Source: CAVVEQ01 sp963804865 (GTDB taxonomy: Bacteria > Chloroflexota > Anaerolineae > Anaerolineales > Anaerolineaceae). From it: DNA of 64,000 nt. The stretch's first letter is position 1; the number at the start of each line of letters is the position of its first letter. The translations under genes and the position numbers were made by a program. The notes beneath the pieces were generated by a model that saw only the letters and a program-made list of their open reading frames with translations, did no database searches and was not told where the DNA came from. Below are positions 19,510 through 30,295 of the stretch, one piece after another. Where the stretch lies: contig CAWDSH010000001.1 in assembly GCA_963804865.1 (NCBI GenBank), positions 1,612,001 through 1,676,000 on the forward strand, in the 5' to 3' direction.

Positions 19510-21461
19510 ATGATAAAAAAATCCTCACGCATCCACTTGATTAGCAGTTTTATTCTGGTATGCCTGGTCATTGCCGGATGCGTTAATGACTCACCTGCTA
19601 ACACTCAAGCCGGTCCCAAAATAGAACCCGTCCAGGTTGTGCTGGATCCCGTCATTGAGCAAAAAATCGACGCCCTGATGGCAAAAATGAGCCTCGAAGA
19701 AAAGATCGGTCAAATGACCCAGGTCGAGAAGGGCAGCATCAAACCCGGGCATATACAGAAGTATTTCATCGGGTCCATCCTAAGCGGCGGCGGCGCTTCC
19801 CCTGACGAGAATTCGGTGGTAGGTTGGACGAAAATGATCGAACGTTTCCAACAGGAAGCCCTCTCCACTCGCCTGGAAATTCCCCTGATCTATGGAATGG
19901 ACGCCACACACGGGCATACCTTGCTCTACGGCGCAACCATATTTCCACAGCAAATCGGCCTGGGAGCGACGCGAAATACCGAATTGGTATATCAAATCGG
20001 GCAGGCAACCGCGGAAGAGATGCTCGCCACGGGGGTCACCTGGACATTTTCACCCATTGTCGCCGTGCCCACAGGATATCCGCTGGGGAAGGACTTATGA
20101 ATCCTACAGCGAGGATGTGGCACTGGTGAGTGAATTGACCAGGGCATATATCCTTGGACATCAGACCCTGCCTGCTGATTACAATGCCGCGGAAGGTCAT
20201 TCACTATATACCCTGGCGACAGCCAAGCATTACCTTGGTGACGGGGGAACAGTTTACGGCAGCTCCACTCAGGAAATCATCGTCCCTTATCTCCTGGATC
20301 AAGGGGACATGGTCATGGCTGAAGACACCATCCGTCAGCTTTTCCTGCCTCCCTACCAGGCAGCCATTGAAAGCGGGGCGATGAGCGTGATGGCATCCTT
20401 CAGCAGCTGGAATGGCACCAAAATGCACGCTCAAAAATACTGGCTGACCGACGTGCTGAAGACCGAACTGGGATTCACCGGCTTCGTGGTTTCCGATTGG
20501 GGGGGTATCGACCAGGTGGATGATGATTATTACACTGCCGTGGTGACCAGCATCAATGCCGGGATCGACATGAACATGGTGCCATATGAGTATTATGGCT
20601 TTATCACCACCATGAAGGAAGCGGTGGCAAATGGTGATATCTCCATGGAGCGAGTGGATGACGCCGTTCGCCGCATCCTGCGGGTTAAGTTTATGCTGGG
20701 ATTATTTGACCGCCCCATTGAGGAACCAGCCCTGCAGCAGACCGTCGGCTCCGCAGCTCACCGGGAGCTGGCACGCCAGGCGGTGAGGGAATCGCTTGTC
20801 CTGTTAAAGAATGAGAATGATGCACTCCCGATAATGGGTGGTGATACACCCTCGATATTTGTCGCGGGCGCAGGAGCTGACGATATCGGCATCCAGTGCG
20901 GCGGGTGGACGGTGGACTGGCAGGGATTGATCGGCGACATCCTGCCGGGGACGACCATCCTGGAAGGGATCAAAGATGCAGTTTCTGCGGGAACAAAAGT
21001 TTCATATGAACTTCACGGTGAATTCACAGGGATGGCGGATATCGGCATCGCCGTGGTCGGTGAAATGCCATACGCGGAAGGCGTGGGGGATGCCAGCAGC
21101 CTGAAACTGACCACCACGGATATACAGACCATCACCAATCTCCGTGATCACAGTAAAAAATTGATCGTGGTCATCCTTTCCGGCCGCCCACTGGTGATCA
21201 GCGAGCAGTACCCACTGGCAGATGCCTGGGTGGCAGCCTGGCTTCCCGGGACCGAAGGCGGCGGTGTGGCAGATATGCTCTTCGGCAAATTCCCCTTCAC
21301 CGGGCGCCTGCCTTACACCTGGCCGAGATCGGATGATCAACTCCCCATCAATATCAACAACACCCCCGCGGAAGGATGTGAGGCGCCCATTATTCCCATT
21401 TGGTTATGGTTTGGGTGAAGCGGGCAGTCAACCCATCACGTGGTTGGATTGTCCAACATAA
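19510..21461 (+). CDS. GH3 family lipoprotein, beta-glucosidase/beta-xylosidase type (two frameshifts)
   Basis: ATG 19510. The signal peptide ends in a lipobox 'LVIAGC'. The GH3 N-domain follows: 'MSLEEKIGQMTQVE', 'PLIYGMDATHGHT', 'DIRWGRTYESYSED', 'ATAKHYLGDGGT', and the nucleophile motif 'GFVVSDWGGID' with the catalytic Asp. The C-domain carries 'PYTWPRSDDQLP'. A base insertion near 20075 splits 'AVAVP' from 'QDIRWGR', and a second shift near 21390 moves the C-terminus to 'LFPFGYGLGEAG', ending at 21461. The enzyme is likely attached to the outer face of the membrane and trims beta-glucosides before import. Confidence 0.85.
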
Positions 21462-21581
21462 GAAGGGAGAACAGACATTTATTGGTATCAGATCAAACAT
21501 CGAGAATTGAAACACGACAGAACCTGGAACCATATCAAGTAACTGTCTTTATCATCAAAAATATCTTTAGAGGAGATAACC

Positions 21582-22751
21582 ATGTCCACTTTTATTCCAA
21601 AACCAGAGCATAAATTCACCTTCGGACTTTGGACGGTAGGATCAGTAGGCAGGGATCCGTTCGGTTCACCCATCCGGGACGCTAAAACACCCGCGGAGCT
21701 CGTTTACCTGCTGGGAGAAGTCGGCGCATACGGGGTCAATTTCCATGATAATGACCTGATCCCCATCGACGCGACCCCGGGTGAAGCCGAAGCGATCAAA
21801 AAGGAGTTCCGCAAGGCACTCCAGGATACAGGGCTGAAGGTGCCAATGGCCACCACCAACCTGTTCGGCGATCCGATCTTCAAAGACGGCGCTTTCACCT
21901 CCAATGATCCCAAGGTGAGAGCCTACGCGCTGCAGAAGACTCTGAAGGCGATCGACCTCGGCGTTGAATTCGGCGCCAAGGTCTACGTTTTCTGGGGTGG
22001 GCGGGAAGGAACCGAGACGGACTCGAGCAAGAGCGCTGTCGATTCCATCAAGCGCAACCGGGAAGCGATGAATTTCTTCTGCGAATATGCGCTGGACAAC
22101 AAATACGATCTCAAGTTCGCGCTCGAAGCAAAACCCAACGAACCCCGCGCGGATATCTACAATCCCACCACCGGACATATGCTGGCATTCATCGGAACCC
22201 TTGACCATCCGGAAATGGTCGGTGTCAACCCGGAAGTCGCCCACGAGCACATGGCGGGCATCAACTTCATGCACGGCGTGGCACAGGCATGGGAAGCCGG
22301 CAAGCTCTTCCATATCGATCTCAATGACCAGTACCCCGGTCGTTATGACCAGGATCTGCGGTTTGGATCGCGGGATATCAAGGCTGCCTTCTACCTGGTT
22401 AAATTCCTCGAAGATGTCGGTTACTCCGGCTCGCGCCACTTTGACGCCCACGCCTACCGGACCGAGGATTATGAAGGGGTCAAGGATTTCGCCCGCGGAT
22501 GCATGCGCACCTACCTGATGCTGAAGGAGAAGGCGGCGCAATTCAACGCGGATAAAGAGATCCAAGCGCTGCTGAGCGAGATCAACGCAACCGATCCGGA
22601 AATGGCAAAATTCTTCGGAAAATATTCGGCTGAAAAAGCCGCTGCTCTTAAAGCCCATACTTTCGACCGGCCAGGGATCGCGAGCAGAGGACTAAGGTAC
22701 GAAAAACTGGACCAATTGACCATCGACCTGATCCTGGGATTGCGCGATTAA
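21582..22751 (+). CDS. xylA: Xylose isomerase (class I, short type)
   Basis: 389 residues, ATG 21582 after AGAGGAGAT. The conserved segments include 'FHDNDL' with the catalytic His, 'VFWGGREG', 'ALEAKPNEPR' with metal-ligand Glu and Lys, 'NPEVAHEHMAG' and 'FHIDLNDQ'. Length and N-terminus ('KFTFGLWTVG') fit the actinobacterial-type class I enzyme. It converts D-xylose to D-xylulose in the cytoplasm, feeding the xylulokinase gene downstream. Confidence 0.95.
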   Translation: MSTFIPKPEHKFTFGLWTVGSVGRDPFGSPIRDAKTPAELVYLLGEVGAYGVNFHDNDLIPIDATPGEAEAIKKEFRKALQDTGLKVPMATTNLFGDPIFKDGAFTSNDPKVRAYALQKTLKAIDLGVEFGAKVYVFWGGREGTETDSSKSAVDSIKRNREAMNFFCEYALDNKYDLKFALEAKPNEPRADIYNPTTGHMLAFIGTLDHPEMVGVNPEVAHEHMAGINFMHGVAQAWEAGKLFHIDLNDQYPGRYDQDLRFGSRDIKAAFYLVKFLEDVGYSGSRHFDAHAYRTEDYEGVKDFARGCMRTYLMLKEKAAQFNADKEIQALLSEINATDPEMAKFFGKYSAEKAAALKAHTFDRPGIASRGLRYEKLDQLTIDLILGLRD

Positions 22752-22780
22752 CTGACCGACTGGAAACCACATCAGATAAG

Positions 22781-25114
22781 ATGAAAAAAAAGAATTCCGA
22801 CCAATTAAAGAAGCAAGTCCTGCAACTTGTCTCCCAAATGACCATTGAGGAAAAGCTTGCCCAACTGGGATCACACTGGGTTCACGAACTGCAGACCAAG
22901 GGAAACCTCGATCAAAGCAAGATAAAAGCCCGGCTAAAACATGGAATCGGGCAGATAACCAGGATCGGGGGCGCGAGCACCCTAAGGCCGTTTGAGGCGG
23001 CAAGAGCAGCCAACACGCTGCAAAAGTTCCTCAAGGAAGAAACGCGGCTGGGGATCCCGGCCATCGTCCACGAAGAATGCTGCGTTGGATTGATGTCAGC
23101 CGGGAGCACTGTCTTTCCGCAAATCATAGGCCTGGCAAGTACCTTCAAACCTGAGCTCGCGGAGCAAATGACCACCGCCATCCGGAAACAAATGCGCGCG
23201 GTGGGAGCGCACCAGGGATTAGCGCCGGTGCTGGACGTGGCGCGCGATCCGCGCTGGGGTCGCATCGAGGAAACATTTGGCGAAGACCCCACGCTGGTCA
23301 GCCGGTTCGGTGTGGCATATATCAGGGGTCTGCAATCGGACGACCTCTCGCAGGGCGTGATGGCAACCGGCAAGCATTTCGTGGGGCATTCATTTTCACA
23401 AGGCGGTCTGAACTGCGGCCCGGTGCACCTGGGTTTGCGCGATCTCTGGGATATATATCTTGCGCCCTTCCAGGCGGCCATCCGAGATGCCGGATTGGCT
23501 TCCATGATGAACGCCTACCCGGAGCTGGATGGAGAAGTAGTAGCCGCTTCCAGGCGATTCTTGACCGATCTGCTGAGGGATATCCTTGGATTCGATGGCG
23601 TGGTTGTCTCGGATTACGAAGCTGTTTTGATGATCCACACCTATCACCACGCGGCAGAATCCATGCGGTCGGCGGCGGTCAAAGCATTAACCGCCGGGAT
23701 CGACGTGGAATTGCCCACCTTCGCCGGTTATGGCGATGAACTGCTGGCAGCGCTGAAAGCTGGCGAGATATCCATGGAAACGATCGATCTATCTGTCAGC
23801 CGCCACCTGCAGAAAAAGTTCGAGTTGGGTTTGTTCGAGAATCCCTTCGTCCCGGAAGGGGACGTCCTTTCGGTTTATGAAACCCCCGAGAATCGCAAGC
23901 TGGCATACGATATCGCCTGCCAGAGCATGATTCTCCTTAAGAATGATGGACTTCTTCCGCTTAAAAAAGACCTGCGTAAGCTGGCGGTGATCGGACCCAA
24001 CGCGGATTCAAGCCGCTGCATGATGGGTGATTATTCGTACACAGCCACCGCCGAGTTGATGGCTTTCATGCCCGATCCCGATTCGGCATTCGCCTCCATC
24101 ACGCCCGAGGAACTTAAAACACCCACCGTGGAGGTACCAACCGCGCTGGAAGCGATTAAAAAGGCGGTTGATAAAAACACATTGGTCACCTTTGCCAGGG
24201 GCTGCGACATCAATTCAAGGGATAAAAGCGGCTTTGACGCCGCGGTGAAAGCAGCCGCGGATGCCGATGCCGTCATCCTGGTGATGGGCGGAAAATCCGG
24301 GCTGACGCCGGATTGCACCACGGGTGAATTCCGCGACGCGACGGATCTTGGCCTGCCCGGAATGCAGGAACGATTGGTCAAAACAGTACTTAAGACAGGC
24401 AAACCAACCGTCCTGGTATTGATCAATGGAAGACCAGCATCAATACCAAAGCTGGTGGAAAAGACAAACGCGATCCTGGAAGCCTGGGTACCCGGCGAAG
24501 AAGGCGCCCGTGCTGTTGCGGACGTGCTTTTTGGCGATTTTAATCCGGGGGGTAAATTGCCGCTCTCCATCCCGCGATCGGCAGGGCAGGTACCGGTATT
24601 CTACAACCACAAACCCTCCGGGATGCGCTCCAATATTTTTGGGGATTACTTCAATGAGCCGGTGAAGCCGCTGTTCCCCTTCGGGCATGGTTTGAGTTAC
24701 TCGAATTTTGTTTACAGTGATTTATCCATCCATAAAAAATCTGCAAAAGCCGGTGAGAGCGTGGATATCTCCTTTTCGATCAAGAACGACAGCCAGGTCA
24801 CCGGGGATGAAGTGATCCAGTTGTATATCCAGGATGAATATGCCAGCCTGCCCCGCCCGGTAAAAGAACTCAAAGGTTTCATCCGCGTCACGCTCAAGCC
24901 GGGCGAGACCAAATCGATCGCCTTTCACCTGCCGGTAAACCAGCTGGCGTATTATGACGAGGATCTACAGCTCATGGTTGAAGCAGGAAAATTCATCATC
25001 ATGATCGGCAGCTCGTCCGAGGATATCCGGCTGCAGGGTGAATTCGAAGTCAAAGGGGAAACAAGGTCAAAGATCGCCGAGCGCGTATTTGAATGCCCGG
25101 TTGAAGTCCGCTAA
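22781..25114 (+). CDS. GH3 family beta-xylosidase/beta-glucosidase, cytoplasmic
   Basis: 777 residues with no signal peptide. Full GH3 layout: (beta/alpha)8 barrel with 'APVLDVARDPRWGRIEETFGED' (residues ~145-165), 'ATGKHFVGHS', and nucleophile 'DGVVVSDYEAV' near residue 275; the alpha/beta sandwich domain ('LLKNDGLLPLKK', 'AVIGPNAD', 'GEEGARAVADVLFGD'); and the C-terminal fibronectin-III-like domain ('ASLPRPVKELKGF'). The SDY-x-A nucleophile context and the placement between xylA and xylB favour a xylosidase acting on imported xylo-oligosaccharides. Glucosidase activity cannot be excluded. Confidence 0.9.
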   Translation: MKKKNSDQLKKQVLQLVSQMTIEEKLAQLGSHWVHELQTKGNLDQSKIKARLKHGIGQITRIGGASTLRPFEAARAANTLQKFLKEETRLGIPAIVHEECCVGLMSAGSTVFPQIIGLASTFKPELAEQMTTAIRKQMRAVGAHQGLAPVLDVARDPRWGRIEETFGEDPTLVSRFGVAYIRGLQSDDLSQGVMATGKHFVGHSFSQGGLNCGPVHLGLRDLWDIYLAPFQAAIRDAGLASMMNAYPELDGEVVAASRRFLTDLLRDILGFDGVVVSDYEAVLMIHTYHHAAESMRSAAVKALTAGIDVELPTFAGYGDELLAALKAGEISMETIDLSVSRHLQKKFELGLFENPFVPEGDVLSVYETPENRKLAYDIACQSMILLKNDGLLPLKKDLRKLAVIGPNADSSRCMMGDYSYTATAELMAFMPDPDSAFASITPEELKTPTVEVPTALEAIKKAVDKNTLVTFARGCDINSRDKSGFDAAVKAAADADAVILVMGGKSGLTPDCTTGEFRDATDLGLPGMQERLVKTVLKTGKPTVLVLINGRPASIPKLVEKTNAILEAWVPGEEGARAVADVLFGDFNPGGKLPLSIPRSAGQVPVFYNHKPSGMRSNIFGDYFNEPVKPLFPFGHGLSYSNFVYSDLSIHKKSAKAGESVDISFSIKNDSQVTGDEVIQLYIQDEYASLPRPVKELKGFIRVTLKPGETKSIAFHLPVNQLAYYDEDLQLMVEAGKFIIMIGSSSEDIRLQGEFEVKGETRSKIAERVFECPVEVR

Positions 25115-25138
25115 CCGTACAAAGGAGGAAAGAGAACC

Positions 25139-26626
25139 ATGGCTCATTTTCTGGGGATCGACGTATCAACAACTGGCAGCAAAGCCCTGCTCATCGATGG
25201 CGAGGGCAAGATCTTGTCGGTGGCGGTTTCACCGCACACACTTTCAACACCCAAACCGCTGTGGTCCGAGCAGGATCCTGAGGAATGGTGGATTGCGACC
25301 GTAAAAAGCATCCAGACCGTATTGAAACAATCGGGGGTTGACCCCCAATCCATCAGCGCGATCGGGCTGACCGGTCAGATGCATGGATTGGTCCTTTTGG
25401 ATGGCGAAGGAAAGGTGCTGCGCCCGGCGATCCTCTGGAATGACCAGCGCACGCAGGCGCAGTGCGATGAAATTCACAAGCGCATCGGGCGGGAACGCTT
25501 CATCCAGATCAGCGGCAACGTGGCATTGACCGGTTTTACCGCGCCCAAGATCCTGTGGGTGGCGGAAAACGAGCCGGAGATCTACGCCAAAGGACAGCAT
25601 GTGTTACTGCCCAAGGACTACATCCGTTACCGGCTGACGGGTGAATTCGCCATGGATAAGGCTGATGGCGCCGGAACGGTGTTGTTCGATCTCAAGGCAC
25701 GCAATTGGTCACCGGAGATCCTGGATGCACTGGAAATCCCTCCCGAATGGATGCCGAGGACTTTCGAAGGACCGGAATTCACCGGCAAGCTGACCACATC
25801 AGCCGCGGGTGAGACCGGGCTGGCAGCGAACACACCGGTGGCAGCAGGAGGCGGAGACCAGGCAGCGCAGGCCGTGGGGGTTGGCGCTGTCGAACCGGGA
25901 ATCATCGGATTGACGGTGGGCACGAGCGGGGTGATCTTCGCCACCACGCCCTCCGCGCTGATCGAACCACAGGGACGCCTGCATGCCTTCTGCCATGCCG
26001 TGCCCGGGATGTGGCACTTCATGGGCGTGATGCTTTCTGCAGCCGGCAGCCTGCAGTGGTACCGCGATACACTTGCTCCTGGCATGCCGTTCGACGACCT
26101 GGTGCGCGAAGCGGAGAGCGTACCAGCCGGCAGTGAAGGACTGCAGTTCCTGCCCTACCTGACCGGCGAGCGCACCCCCTACCCCGATCCGCTGGCGCGC
26201 GGGGCATTCATCGGCTTGACCATCCGGCATACCCGCGGTCACATGACCCGCGCCGTGCTGGAGGGCGTCGCTTTCGGATTGAAGGACAGCTTCACCCTGA
26301 TCCAATCAGCAGGCCTGGAAAAGATCAAGCAGATCCGCGCCTCGGGCGGCGGCACCAAGGGAGCCCTCTGGCGCAAGATCCTGGCGACCGTGCTGGAGAG
26401 CGAGCTGGTAACAGTCAATACAACGGAGGGCGCGGCATATGGCGCTGCGCTGCTGGCGGGTGTGGGCTCGGGAGCCTGGCCGGATGTGCCCACCGCCTGC
26501 AACAAGACGATCAAGATCACCGGGCAGACAACCCCCGAAAGCGGGGATGCCCAGGTCTATACCAAATCCTATGCTCTTTACCGCGAGCTTTACCCGGCGT
26601 TGAAATCCAGTTTCGCCAAGATGTAA
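25139..26626 (+). CDS. xylB: Xylulokinase
   Basis: 495 residues, ATG 25139 after AAAGGAGG. FGGY sugar-kinase motifs: 'FLGIDVSTTGSKALL' (phosphate 1), 'GLTGQMHGLVLLD', 'AILWNDQRT', and 'GLTVGTSGVIFAT' and 'IRASGGGTKGALWRKI' in the second half. MHG with the preceding Q is typical of xylulokinases. It phosphorylates D-xylulose to xylulose 5-phosphate with ATP. It is the last gene of the plus-strand sugar locus. Confidence 0.95.
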   Translation: MAHFLGIDVSTTGSKALLIDGEGKILSVAVSPHTLSTPKPLWSEQDPEEWWIATVKSIQTVLKQSGVDPQSISAIGLTGQMHGLVLLDGEGKVLRPAILWNDQRTQAQCDEIHKRIGRERFIQISGNVALTGFTAPKILWVAENEPEIYAKGQHVLLPKDYIRYRLTGEFAMDKADGAGTVLFDLKARNWSPEILDALEIPPEWMPRTFEGPEFTGKLTTSAAGETGLAANTPVAAGGGDQAAQAVGVGAVEPGIIGLTVGTSGVIFATTPSALIEPQGRLHAFCHAVPGMWHFMGVMLSAAGSLQWYRDTLAPGMPFDDLVREAESVPAGSEGLQFLPYLTGERTPYPDPLARGAFIGLTIRHTRGHMTRAVLEGVAFGLKDSFTLIQSAGLEKIKQIRASGGGTKGALWRKILATVLESELVTVNTTEGAAYGAALLAGVGSGAWPDVPTACNKTIKITGQTTPESGDAQVYTKSYALYRELYPALKSSFAKM

Positions 26627-26642
26627 GAGTCTGTTAATTAAC

Positions 26643-26676
26643 AAATAATGGGCGGTCAATTGACCGCCCATTATTT
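26643..26676. terminator. Bidirectional terminator between xylB and the convergent GH94 gene
   Basis: A 34-base perfect palindrome (AAATAATGGGCGGTCAA and complement) with A/T-rich ends, so it can act in both directions. Confidence 0.8.
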
Positions 26677-26688
26677 TATTAATTCCTA

Positions 26689-29100
26689 TCAGCCCATCTC
26701 GACGAGGATCTCGTTATGCGTGCCTGCCGGCTGCGGAGGGACGGGATTCTCTACCGGTTTACCATTCAGTTGAATGGACTTGACTCCCTTCTCAATCCCC
26801 CTGGGATTATTCACCTGGATATGATATGCAGCACCTCTCCACTGACGGATTACTTTCAAAGGATTTCCATTCCGATGGGATGCAGGGATCAATGCGCAGT
26901 CCTTCGTATTCCGGGCGCACACCCAGGATGTATTGAATTCCAGCCTGGTATGCCCAGGATGCGGCGCCGGTCAGCCAGGCATTACGTCCCAGTCCAAACT
27001 GTGGGTGCTCATCGCTGAGGATGTTTTGCGGGTAAGCGTAGGGTTCTGATTCAAATTCATCGATGCGCTCATTGCGCGCTGCGGGGCTGATCTGGGAGTA
27101 GTATTCATAAGCGCGTGACCCGCGCCCGAGCATGGTCTCGGCGATGACCGCCCAGGGATTGGTGTGCACAAAAATACCGCCGTTCTCCTTGGCACCGGGG
27201 GGATAGGTGGTGATGCCGCCTTTGGCGGGATCATAGCCATTGAAGCCGGGGGCACTCAATTTGATCCCATTGCGGGTATTAAGCAGGCGATATACCGAAT
27301 CCATCGCTTTCAGGGCGTGTTCAGATGATGCAAAACCAGAGATGACCGGCCAGGATTGACCGTTGAGATATATCCTGCCGTGTTCATTTGTATGCGATCC
27401 CAGGGGGGAGCCATCATGATCGAAATAACGGACAAACCATTCCCCGTCCCAGGCGATTCGATTCACCTTTTCCTGCATGGCTTGATAATCTTCACCAAGT
27501 CTTGCTGCTTCAGCCATTTTATCCAGCCTGGTCATCAAGGCCTGCATCTCCATCAATGCTTTGCCGTACAGGTTGGCGGTGAAGAGCGATTCGGCGCCTT
27601 TTTTCAAATTGACGGTGTCATTCCAATCCGCAAATCCAAGCAGGGGCAAGCCGTGAGCGCCGGTATCGTTTTTAGTGAATTCAAGAGCGCGCAGCAAATG
27701 ATCCAGCACGGTGCCTGATGTCCACGGCCTTACCTGACTTGTCCTTTTCGTAGAACGGGATGCGTTCCTGCAGGAAATCAAGATCGCCTGTTTCCTTGAG
27801 GTAAGCGCTGACCGCCAGCACAACCCAGAGGTGATCGTCGCTGTAATAATGCGGGCGGTCCTCGTATTCGACCGAGTCCCCCTGGCTGCCCTCCATGGTC
27901 AGGGGATTGAACGAGTGCATGGCAGGAACCGTCCTGCTTCTGGATGCTGATCAATTTGCGCAGTAATTCCTTTGCTTCGTTCGGGGCGGAAGCCAGCACG
28001 CCCATCACGTCTTGCGAGCTATCCCGGCAGCCGATCCCGCGGGAGCCCAGTCCAAGCTGGTAAAGCGATAGATAGCGCGACCAGGTGAGGGTGACATAGG
28101 TCTGGCGGGGATTATGGATATTCAACATGCTGTTCAGGGCTGCATCCGGGGTTTGCACCTGGATTTTGGATAGGTAGGCATCCCAGAATACCGCCAACTC
28201 TTTCAAAGCTTCATCCACATTATCCAATTTTCGATACTTTTCAATGCATGGTTTTGCCTCTTCCAGGCTGGCAGCCTGACCCAATTGGGTGACCAAGCGC
28301 CTGGATGAGCCGGGTGGCAAGCTGCCCAAAGGCAGCATGAGGGCGGCAATATTATCGCCCCGCAGCGCTTCGGAATTTCCAAGAAGTTCCTTTGACAGGC
28401 TGAGCGGCTGCGCCCAGGTGCCGTATTCGTGATCACCAAGAAACGCTGCGCGGTCGGTTTCAAAGGAAGAAGGCGGTAGATTGGAAGTGAAATAGTTGAT
28501 TTTGGTATCCCGAAACATGAAGGGATACTGAAGCAGAACGATCTGACCCTTTTCTTCCCTGACCGCCCTGCCCTGCATGGTTTGCGGGATCCAATCCGCG
28601 TTGGTGAACTGCTTGAGCGCATCGGGGTGGGTATATTCGACCACCGGGATGGCATCCACCTCCAACGGAGCGTCACTCATATTTGTGACCTGAATATCGC
28701 GGATCTCCACCGCATCTCCGCGGGGAACGAAGATCGTCACTTCCACGCGCAACCCGTGATATTCGGATAGGATGCGGGTATAACCCAATCCCACACGGCA
28801 TTCATATTTTTCCAGGGGCTGCAGACCGGGCGTAAAAAACGGGGAAAATACTTCCCAATCGTTGCCCCTCTTGACGCGGATATAAAGAGTCTCGCCCTTG
28901 AATTCAGAAGCGGGCAGCTGGGGAATGTACTTGGTGATGCGGTTATAGGTGGGATCGCCCTTGCAGATCAGCGCGCCGCCGGTGTGATCCACAAAACCAC
29001 CGAAAGCCAGGCTGCCGATGTAGTTGATCCACTTGACCGGCGTTCTGGGATTGGTGATCACATATTCACGTCTGGCATCATCAAAATGACCGTAATGCAT
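26689..29100 (-). CDS. GH94 family glycoside phosphorylase, specificity uncertain (three frameshifts)
   Basis: About 800 residues when repaired; ATG 29100 with GGAGGG upstream. The N-terminus 'YGHFDDARREYVITNPRTP', the catalytic 'GFADWNDTVNL' with its Asp, 'TTYPPGAKENGGIFVHTNPW' and 'GRNAWLTGAASWA' are GH94. The C-terminus resembles the chitobiose-phosphorylase type ('RQWRGAAYHIQV', 'GVKSIQLNG'), but the N-terminal third ('DHTGGALICKGDP') is unlike both cellobiose and chitobiose phosphorylases, so another beta-disaccharide or oligosaccharide is possible. Frameshifts lie near 27925, 27725 and 26885 (the last is an extra G after TTT). Convergent with xylB. Confidence 0.75.
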
Positions 29101-29167
29101 GGAACCCTCCGGTAACGCGTGGGAATAACTCGTTTTTTATACACTAAAATCCGGTTTTTTCAAACAA

Positions 29168-29191
29168 AAACAGCAGCTTTCGCTGCTGTTT
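29168..29191 (-). terminator. Intrinsic terminator after ilvE
   Basis: AAACAGCAGC/GCTGCTGTTT stem with a TTTC/GAAA tetraloop; on the minus strand it is followed by TTTTTGTTTG. Confidence 0.75.
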
Positions 29192-29209
29192 GCTTCTCGA
29201 TATCAAATA

Positions 29210-30133
29210 TCAAGCATACACCGGGGTGGTCCAGTGCTCATATCCTTTCAAGTTGCAGATCACCGCAGCCAGGAAGAGCTCCCGCAGGCGGGTGGCGATC
29301 GGTCCCATCACACCTGCACCAACAGGGCGATGATCGACCCTGGTGATCGCCATGATCTGCGCGGCAGTCCCGGCGAGGAAGAGTTCGTCGCAAATATATA
29401 TTTCGGTGCGGTCAATGGAGCGTTCAACAACCTCCAGCCCCATTTCCTTCCGGGCGAGCTCGATGACCGACCGGCGGGTGATGCCCTCGAGGATGTTATC
29501 GGTGATGGGCGGGGTGATCAGCACCCCATTCCTGACCATGAAGACGTTCATCGCGGAGGCTTCGGAAAGATGACCGTCCTGGTTAAGCACCAGGGCTTCG
29601 TCGAATCCGGCGCGAACAGCATCGGTTTTGATCAGCGCCGAACTGGCATACGCACCGCTGATCTTGCCGCGGGCGGGGATGGTGTTATCGTCGAGCCTGC
29701 GCCACGAAGAAACGGTCACATGGGCATCGGTCTCGTGCCCGGTATAGACCAGGTTGGGCACTGCTGTGATGGAGAGCTCGGCTTTCAGATCATGAAGCTT
29801 GACGCCGATGATCTCATCTGATTTGTATGCCAGCGGGCGGAGATAGGTGTTACAACGAAAATCCTCCTTACGCAGCAGGTCCACTGTTAGACGGGTAAGG
29901 CTCTCCGGATCATGATCGAAATCCATGAGCAGCAGGCGCGCAGATTGCAGGAAACGGCGGTAATGATCGTGGGGTCTGAAGAGATACAGCTCTTTCTTAC
30001 CGTCATTCCAGTAGGCGCGTAATCCGCCAAAGACCGCTGTTCCATAGTTCAGCGCGTGGGTGAGAATACCGATCCTGGCTTCACCAATTGGGACAATCTT
30101 GCCTTGAAAGTAAGCAAATTTTGTTTGTTCCAT
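29210..30133 (-). CDS. ilvE: Branched-chain amino acid aminotransferase
   Basis: 307 residues from ATG 30133, which is preceded by GGAAAAGGGAG. An in-frame extension to 30175 lacks family similarity. 'GTAVFGGLRAY', 'NTYLRPLAYKSDE', 'IPARGKISGAYASSAL' with the PLP-binding Lys, 'LSEASAMNVFMV' and 'EIYICDELFLAGTAAQI' are the class IV aminotransferase pattern of IlvE. It transfers amino groups between glutamate and the branched-chain 2-oxoacids. A functional link with the 2-oxoacid oxidoreductase at 42264-44963 is plausible but they are not in one operon. Confidence 0.9.
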   Translation of the reverse strand: MEQTKFAYFQGKIVPIGEARIGILTHALNYGTAVFGGLRAYWNDGKKELYLFRPHDHYRRFLQSARLLLMDFDHDPESLTRLTVDLLRKEDFRCNTYLRPLAYKSDEIIGVKLHDLKAELSITAVPNLVYTGHETDAHVTVSSWRRLDDNTIPARGKISGAYASSALIKTDAVRAGFDEALVLNQDGHLSEASAMNVFMVRNGVLITPPITDNILEGITRRSVIELARKEMGLEVVERSIDRTEIYICDELFLAGTAAQIMAITRVDHRPVGAGVMGPIATRLRELFLAAVICNLKGYEHWTTPVYA

Positions 30134-30295
30134 GGGTCTCCCTTTTCCATTAGTACTATACCATATCCATTTCAAACCACAAATAAAACCTGATTTTTGC
30201 TGTAAAAGACTGGAGCATCCTCACGTTTTAAAATTTCAAGTACAATCCATGAATCGGATTACCCGGGAAGAGGACAGTAAAGTCACTTTTTCTGA

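Noticed and set aside
30134..30175. Longer N-terminus of IlvE
   Set aside because: ATG 30133 has the ribosome site; the extension has no family similarity.
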